This document shows positions 59,175 through 64,000 of a DNA stretch of 64,000 nucleotides, one piece after another. The notes beneath the pieces were generated by a model. The model was not told the origin of the DNA. It searched no databases and saw only the letters and a list, made by a program, of their open reading frames with translations. Numbering within the stretch: the first letter of the stretch is position 1; every line of letters starts with the position of its first letter. The DNA lies in the NCBI RefSeq assembly GCF_021129235.1, contig NZ_JAJOMA010000001.1, forward strand, positions 744,001-808,000. The letters run 5' to 3'. The DNA is from Kineosporia mesophila. Lineage in GTDB: Bacteria > Actinomycetota > Actinomycetes > Actinomycetales > Kineosporiaceae. The position numbers and the translations under genes are program-made.

Positions 59175-60548
59175 GTGGGCTCGGCCGGAACTGTTCTGTC
59201 GACGGCCCGCAGGCTCCGAAGTGCCCTGATCGTCACGATCGTCCTGCTGCTCATCGCCGCTCTGGTCATTCACCTCGAGCATCGCCGGCAGCGGTCGGAG
59301 AACCGGGTCCTGCCACTGATGAGTCAGGTGGTCGGCATCGCCCCGAACGGGGACCGGATCGCCGTCCCGGCGGAGACCGACCCGTCGGTGGTCGATTTCT
59401 ACCCGGGTACGCGCGTGCTGACGCCCGAGTCGGCCGCCGTTCTCACCCGGACGAAGGCCACGGCGCAGGACGTCAGCCGGGCGCAGGCCCTGGCCGAGGC
59501 CCAGCGGGCCTGGCTGGCGGCGGGCGACCGGCCCGGCCGCGGCGGGCCCTACGCCGAGATGGTCGAGAACGCGCTGCTCGACATCCACACCCTGCTGCTC
59601 GACAACGGGGCCCTGGTGGCGGCGTGGGCGGGACCGTGGCGTTACGTCTGGCCCCGCGACGCCGCGTTCGCCGCGGTCGCGCTGATCGAGACCGGGCACC
59701 CGGCCGACGCTCTGCGGATCCTGGAGTTCCTGCAACGGCAGCAGCCGGCCGACGGGGTCTTCGAAGCCCGTTACCGGCCGGACGAGTCCGGGGTGCCCGA
59801 CGACCGGGGTAAGCAGAACGACGGGTCCGGCTGGGTGCTGTGGGCCACGCTGGAACTGGTGGACTCGTTGCCGCCGGCGCAGGCCCAGAAGGCTCTCGAC
59901 ACCCTTCGCCCGATGATCGAGGCGTCCACCCGGGGCCTGCTGAACCTCACGGACGGCCCCGGCGCGCTGCCCCCGCACTCGCAGGACTACTGGGAACTGC
60001 CCATGTACCGGCTGAGTCTGGGAACGGCGGCACCGATCGCTCTGGGTCTGCGCTCGGCGACGTCACTGCAGACCATGCTCGGCGCCCCGGCCACGGTCCG
60101 GGCCACCCGGCAGCGGGCCCAGCGGCTGGAGAAGAGCATCACGGACGATTTCGGTTCCCAGGGATATCCCCGGGAACTGGGCGGCGACGTGTCCGACGCC
60201 TCGATCTCGTTCCTGCTGCCGCCCTTCACCGCGGCCGCCCCACCGTCGGTCGTACGGGCCTGGAACAAGGCGGGGAACGGCATGATCAGGGCGGCCGGGG
60301 GACTGGCCCCCGGCGTCGGCTGGCCCAACGACGGCATCAGCTGGACCCCTCCGACCGCCCTGTACGCCCTCACCGCGGCCTCCGTCGGCGACCGGGCACA
60401 GGCCAACCACTGGCTGACCTGGCTGCGTGACCATCGCACCGCGTTCGGGGCGATCCCCGAGAAACTGCTCAGCACCGGCGCGCCGGCCTATCCCGCGCCG
60501 CTGGCCTGGTCCGACGCACTCGTCGTGATGGCGGTGGCCCGGATCTGA
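59175..60548 (+). CDS. Membrane-anchored GH15-like glycoside hydrolase
   Basis: A 457-residue (alpha/alpha)6-barrel protein related to glucoamylase-type GH15. After an N-terminal membrane anchor (SALIVTIVLLLIAALVIHLE), the catalytic domain begins near LDIHTLLLDNGALVAAWAGP, with WRYVWPRDAAFAAVALIE, the conserved GH15 block, QNDGSGWVLWATLELVDS and FGAIPEKLLSTGAPAYPAPL with the proposed catalytic base Glu. The substrate is probably an alpha-glucan or related exopolysaccharide. GTG 59175 is a choice among several starts. Confidence 0.8.
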   Translation: MGSAGTVLSTARRLRSALIVTIVLLLIAALVIHLEHRRQRSENRVLPLMSQVVGIAPNGDRIAVPAETDPSVVDFYPGTRVLTPESAAVLTRTKATAQDVSRAQALAEAQRAWLAAGDRPGRGGPYAEMVENALLDIHTLLLDNGALVAAWAGPWRYVWPRDAAFAAVALIETGHPADALRILEFLQRQQPADGVFEARYRPDESGVPDDRGKQNDGSGWVLWATLELVDSLPPAQAQKALDTLRPMIEASTRGLLNLTDGPGALPPHSQDYWELPMYRLSLGTAAPIALGLRSATSLQTMLGAPATVRATRQRAQRLEKSITDDFGSQGYPRELGGDVSDASISFLLPPFTAAAPPSVVRAWNKAGNGMIRAAGGLAPGVGWPNDGISWTPPTALYALTAASVGDRAQANHWLTWLRDHRTAFGAIPEKLLSTGAPAYPAPLAWSDALVVMAVARI

Positions 60549-60638
60549 GAAGGACCTGAGTGGCGCCCCATTGGTCACTGAGCGGAGTGCTACCGTCACG
60601 TCCGGTAACTCGCCCGCCGCTCTGCCCCCGGGGATGTC

Positions 60639-61658
60639 GTGAAAATCAGACGCTGGCTCTCGTTCGGTGTGATCCCTGCTGTCGGCCTGGGGGTGATCCT
60701 CGCGACCCTGGCCGGTGTGGAGCCGGCCACCGCCGTCACCCCCCGGATCCCGTCCACCCAGTCCGGGATGCCGTGGGCCAGTGGCGCGTTCATGCCCGAC
60801 TACGTGCCCTCCGCGCAGACGGAGTTCGGCCGGCAGCGCGGTGCCGGGTCGGACGTCGCCGTGGTGTACTCCGGCCGCACCGACTGGGAGTCTCTCAGTA
60901 ACCCCGCGTGGCTGTACCGGACCTGGAAGGACGCCTCCCAGACGCTGGTCATCAGCAGCGCTCCGTTCCCGGAGGGTCCCGGCTACTCGCTGGCCGCCTG
61001 CGCCGCCGGCCGCTACGACACCTACTGGAACGCGTTCGGGCAGAACGCCGCCGACTCGGGCATGTCCCAGCGCACGGTGATCCGGCTGGCCTGGGAGTTC
61101 AACGGCACCTGGGTGGACTGGGCGGCGTACAGGCCGCAGACCTTCGTGAAGTGCTGGCGCCGTATCTTCACCGCCGCCGAGGCGAAGGCCCCGAAGCTGC
61201 GCTGGGACTGGACGGTCAACCGGGGGGTCGGCGACGCCCTCAGCGACGCCACCAAGGCCTGGCCGGGCAAGAAGTACGTGGACTTCGTCGGCATCGACAC
61301 CTACGACGGGTACCCGGCCGTCACCACCAAGGCGGGCTGGGACAAGCAGCTCAACGGTAACCAGGGGCTGAAGTACTGGGCGGCCTTCGCGCGGCGCAAG
61401 GGCAAGCGGCTGACCGTGCCGGAATGGGGCCTCTACCCGGGCTACGCCTGGAAGGGCCACGGCGGTGGTGACAATGCCAACTACATGAAGAAGATGTTCA
61501 GCTTCTTCCGGTCGCAGCAGGGCAACCTGGCCTACGAGGGGTACTTCAACGACACCGACCCGGCCCACGCGGGCGCGCTGAGCCTCAACCCCAAGGCCAG
61601 GGCCGAGTACCGCCGGCAGGTTCGGTCGGCGATCCGCCTGGCCCGGGGCGCTTCGTAG
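60639..61658 (+). CDS. Secreted GH26-family glycoside hydrolase (beta-mannanase/glucanase type)
   Basis: A 339-residue exported hydrolase. The signal peptide is KIRRWLSFGVIPAVGLGVIL, cleaved near ATA-V. The TIM barrel carries the acid/base glutamate in TVIRLAWEFNGTWVDW and the nucleophile in RLTVPEWGLYPGYAWKGHGG, both GH26 signatures; WDWTVNRGVGDAL and FVGIDTYDGYP lie between. The family includes endo-beta-mannanases and beta-1,3/1,4-glucanases. It follows the GH15-like gene by 90 bases and is probably linked in polysaccharide processing. Confidence 0.88.
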   Translation: MKIRRWLSFGVIPAVGLGVILATLAGVEPATAVTPRIPSTQSGMPWASGAFMPDYVPSAQTEFGRQRGAGSDVAVVYSGRTDWESLSNPAWLYRTWKDASQTLVISSAPFPEGPGYSLAACAAGRYDTYWNAFGQNAADSGMSQRTVIRLAWEFNGTWVDWAAYRPQTFVKCWRRIFTAAEAKAPKLRWDWTVNRGVGDALSDATKAWPGKKYVDFVGIDTYDGYPAVTTKAGWDKQLNGNQGLKYWAAFARRKGKRLTVPEWGLYPGYAWKGHGGGDNANYMKKMFSFFRSQQGNLAYEGYFNDTDPAHAGALSLNPKARAEYRRQVRSAIRLARGAS

Positions 61659-61836
61659 CGCAAGGCATTCGCAGTGCATTGTGCACTCGTAGCCTGGGGT
61701 TGAAAAGTGCTAGCGGACAGTGATGTTCGCCGCTGGAAGAACTTCTCCACAGAACCGGCACTGCGGTCCCAAGTTGTCGGTGGGTGCGCCTACTCTCATC
61801 TCCACCTACAGATCGTTTGGTGAGGGAGCGGCAAGG

Positions 61837-62571
61837 GTGGAGCTCATCCAGGCGCGGGCGCTCGCAGTCGGGCTCATGAGGCGTCACGGGCTGTCCGACT
61901 GGCGCCTCGTCTTCGACAACGCCAAGACCAGGGCCGGCATCTGCCGGGCCGAGCCCCGGGAGATCGGGCTCAGCCGGGTGCTGGCGCAACTGCACAGCCG
62001 GGCCGAGGTCACCGAGACGGTACTGCACGAGATCGCGCACGCACTGGTCGGCCCGGCCCACGGGCACGACGAGATCTGGCAGGCCCAGGCCCGGGCCATC
62101 GGGTGCTCGGGCACCCGCTGCCTGCCGCAGGACGCGCCCCGGCCCCCGGGGCCGTGGCGGGGTACCTGCCCGCGCGGTCACTCGATCACCCGGCACCGGC
62201 AGCCCGTGCGGGTGCAGTCGTGCGGGGAGTGCTCCCGGGCCTTCGACCCCTCGTCCCTGCTCGACTGGATGCGCAACGGTGAGGTCGTGCCGATGCACCC
62301 CAGTTACGTGGCCGAGCGGCGCTGGGTGGTGCAGCGGGTGCGCCCGGGCCGGCCGGAGCCCGCGGTCGCCGCCCGGGGTGCCGTCCCGGAACCGGCCGTC
62401 ACCGGCCGCGACGCGGCACTCTTCCCGATCGGCACCCGGGTCCGGCTGATCTGCCCGGGCAAGTACGCGGGCACCACCGGCAAGGTGGTCCGGATCGGCC
62501 GCACCCGCTATCACGTGCAGGTCCGGCGCCAGCTCCTCACAGTGCCGTTCTCGCAGGTGGAGCGCTATTAG
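61837..62571 (+). CDS. SprT-like zinc metalloprotease-domain protein
   Basis: A 244-residue protein with a SprT-like domain: VTETVLHEIAHALVGPAHGH, where HEIAHALVG gives the zinc ligands and HGHDEIW supplies the third. A four-cysteine zinc ribbon, CPRGHSITRHRQPVRVQSCG followed by ECSRAFDP, comes next. The C-terminal 60 residues include an SH3/KOW-like strand set (FPIGTRVRLICPGKYAGTTG). Related eukaryotic SPRTN digests DNA-protein crosslinks; the bacterial role is open. GTG 61837 is chosen with AGGGAG upstream. The stop overlaps that of the convergent GGDEF-EAL gene by 4 bases. Confidence 0.88.
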   Translation: MELIQARALAVGLMRRHGLSDWRLVFDNAKTRAGICRAEPREIGLSRVLAQLHSRAEVTETVLHEIAHALVGPAHGHDEIWQAQARAIGCSGTRCLPQDAPRPPGPWRGTCPRGHSITRHRQPVRVQSCGECSRAFDPSSLLDWMRNGEVVPMHPSYVAERRWVVQRVRPGRPEPAVAARGAVPEPAVTGRDAALFPIGTRVRLICPGKYAGTTGKVVRIGRTRYHVQVRRQLLTVPFSQVERY

Positions 62572-64000
62572 AAGGGCGCCACGGTCCGGTAGCTGACGAG
62601 GTCGGCGCTGCCGCCCAGCTCGTTCGTCGGACGGGCGAGCAGGTCGTGCACGCCGTCCTCGTCCACCGGTCGCGACCAGTAGTAGCCCTGGCCGATCGGG
62701 CAGCGCACCTGACGCAGCCAGGCGGCCTGTTCGGCCACCTCCACCCCCTCGGCCACGGTGGAGAGGTTCATGGTGTGGCTCATCGCGATGATCGCCTCGG
62801 TGACGCTGGCGCCCTGGGCGTCCGAGGCCACCCGGTCGATGAACGACTTGTCCACCTTGAGCACGTCGATGGGTAGCTCGGTCAGGTAGGCCAGCGAGCT
62901 GTAGCCGGTTCCGAAGTCGTCGACGGCGACCCGCACGCCCCGTGAGCGCAGGTGCGAGAGCCGCGGGATGACGTCCTCAAGATCGTGCAGCACCACACTT
63001 TCGGTGATCTCCAGGGTGAGCCGGTCGGCGGGCAGGCCGGACTCGGTCAGGGCCCGGTCGACCTGCTCGACGAAGTCGGAGCGCACCAGTTGCTGGGCGG
63101 AGATGTTCACCGCCATGCTCGGCCGGCGCCAGTCACCCTGCAGGGCGGCCGCGAACCGGCAGGCCTGGAAGAGCACCCAGGTGTTCAGCTGCACGACCAG
63201 GCCGGTCTCCTCGGCCATCGGCACGAAGGCGGCGGGGGAGAGCAGGCCCCGCACCGGGTGCTGCCAGCGCACCAGGGCCTCGAAGCCGACGATCTTGCCG
63301 GTCTCCAGCTCGACGGTGGGCTGGTAGTGCAGCACCAGCTCGTTGCCGAAGATCGCCCGTTGCAGGTCGGCGCGCAGTTCCAGCCGGTCCAGGGCCTCGG
63401 CGTGCAGCCGGGAGTCGTAGGCCGCGACGGTGCTCTTGCCGCGGTCCTTGGCCGAGTACATCGCCACATCGGCGTTGCGCAGGGCCTCCTCGCTGCTGAT
63501 CTCGCCGGGGACGGCCTCGGCCAGGCCCACGCTCGCGGTCACCGGCATCCGGGCGTCGTCGATGACGATCGGCTCGGCGATCAGGTCGACCAGCTGCTGG
63601 GCCCGCGCTTCGGCCTCGGAGAGGGTGGACGACTCCAGGAGCACCGCGAACTCATCTCCTCCCAGCCGGGCCGCGGTGTCGCCCGCCCGGGTCGCCCCGC
63701 GGATGCGCCGGCCGATCACCTCGAGCACCTTGTCGCCGGTGCCGTGCCCGAGCCGGTCGTTGATGTTCTTGAAGTCGTCCAGATCGATGAACAGCACGAC
63801 CAGCGACCGGGTCGGGCCGGGCCGCCGCACCAGCGCGTGGGAGAGCCGGTCGGCGAACAGCTGGCGGTTGGCCAGGCCGGTCAGCGAATCGTGAAAGGCC
63901 TGGTGGGTGAGGCGTTCCTCGAGGGCGTGCCGTTCGGTGACGTCGCGGAAGGTGAGCACGAACCCGCCCACGACCTCCTCGTGCAGCAGGTTCGCCAGCA
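62568..64000 (-). CDS. PAS-GGDEF-EAL cyclic-di-GMP enzyme, N-terminus outside window
   Basis: The 477 visible codons start in the end of a PAS domain (LLHEEVVGGFVLTFRDVTER). The diguanylate cyclase domain follows: LFIDLDDFKNINDRLGHGTG, an I-site RAGD, and an intact ARLGGDEFAVLLE. The phosphodiesterase domain has FEALVRWQHPVRG (EAL), MAVNISAQQL, LTLEITESVV, VAVDDFGTGYSSLAYL and VAEGVEVAEQAAWL, all active-site motifs. Both domains look catalytically competent, so net activity may depend on the sensory part. The gene continues to the right of the window. Confidence 0.94.
   Translation of the reverse strand, partial: LANLLHEEVVGGFVLTFRDVTERHALEERLTHQAFHDSLTGLANRQLFADRLSHALVRRPGPTRSLVVLFIDLDDFKNINDRLGHGTGDKVLEVIGRRIRGATRAGDTAARLGGDEFAVLLESSTLSEAEARAQQLVDLIAEPIVIDDARMPVTASVGLAEAVPGEISSEEALRNADVAMYSAKDRGKSTVAAYDSRLHAEALDRLELRADLQRAIFGNELVLHYQPTVELETGKIVGFEALVRWQHPVRGLLSPAAFVPMAEETGLVVQLNTWVLFQACRFAAALQGDWRRPSMAVNISAQQLVRSDFVEQVDRALTESGLPADRLTLEITESVVLHDLEDVIPRLSHLRSRGVRVAVDDFGTGYSSLAYLTELPIDVLKVDKSFIDRVASDAQGASVTEAIIAMSHTMNLSTVAEGVEVAEQAAWLRQVRCPIGQGYYWSRPVDEDGVHDLLARPTNELGGSADLVSYRTVAPF

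Overview
The window is chromosomal DNA from a very GC-rich actinomycete. The evidence is strong G/C preference at third codon positions, many GTG and TTG starts, several leaderless-looking promoters, an IdeR/DtxR-type iron box, an Scr1/DUF397 regulator pair, a 13E12-type HNH protein and an envelope cassette of Holin-X and DUF3618 type. A Kineosporia-like member of the Kineosporiales is my best guess, at low confidence. I saw no tRNA or rRNA gene, CRISPR array, integrase, transposase or replication origin.

Layout. 0-2 kb: the end of an iron-siderophore ABC uptake operon under an iron box. 2-12 kb: small housekeeping and stress genes (GNATs, TetR-controlled hydrolase and amidase, SDR with a MmyB-type regulator) mixed with gene relics, including a scar where two truncated genes meet head to head. 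12-13.1 kb: two copies of one promoter element, the second in front of an Scr1/DUF5753-DUF397 regulator pair. 14.3-21.3 kb: a defence island, visibly richer in A/T than its surroundings. It holds a NaeI-type restriction endonuclease, a Vsr nick endonuclease, a C5-cytosine methyltransferase, and an operon of a winged-helix/HNH-like protein, a ParB-like protein and a SNF2-type helicase. 21.6-25.8 kb: an XRE-like regulator and a three-gene cassette with a decayed duplicate beside it, then more pseudogenes. 25.8-34.7 kb: 13E12-type HNH protein, nucleotidyltransferase, patatin, TetR-controlled glycosyltransferase, methyltransferase and ROK sugar kinase. 34.9-36.9 kb: an XRE-ImmA/IrrE plus PIN-like gene pair. 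37-44.4 kb: LRR/TPR membrane protein with an AAA+ ATPase, then polyol dehydrogenase and xylulokinase facing each other across a 44-bp perfect palindrome. 44.5-45.5 kb: a 9-bp minisatellite and a transporter relic. 45.8-57 kb: DHDPS-family aldolase, surface-polysaccharide genes, a drug-efflux/TetR pair, PemK-like toxin, DedA and SulP. 57-59 kb: a translationally coupled envelope-stress operon. 59-64 kb: two glycoside hydrolases, a SprT-like protease and a PAS-GGDEF-EAL protein that runs off the end.

How the genes work together. The clearest multi-gene system is the 14.3-21.3 kb island. A classical NaeI restriction-modification-repair trio (nuclease, methyltransferase, Vsr) has the methyltransferase converging on a helicase/ParB-like/HNH-like operon whose stop and start codons overlap. 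I do not recognise that operon as a named defence system, and it is the best candidate here for something undescribed. Other units are iron uptake (0-2 kb), polyol use (41.4-44.4 kb), TetR-controlled detoxification pairs (3-4, 9.5-11.7, 29.5-31.4 and 49.4-51.6 kb) and the 57-59 kb envelope operon.
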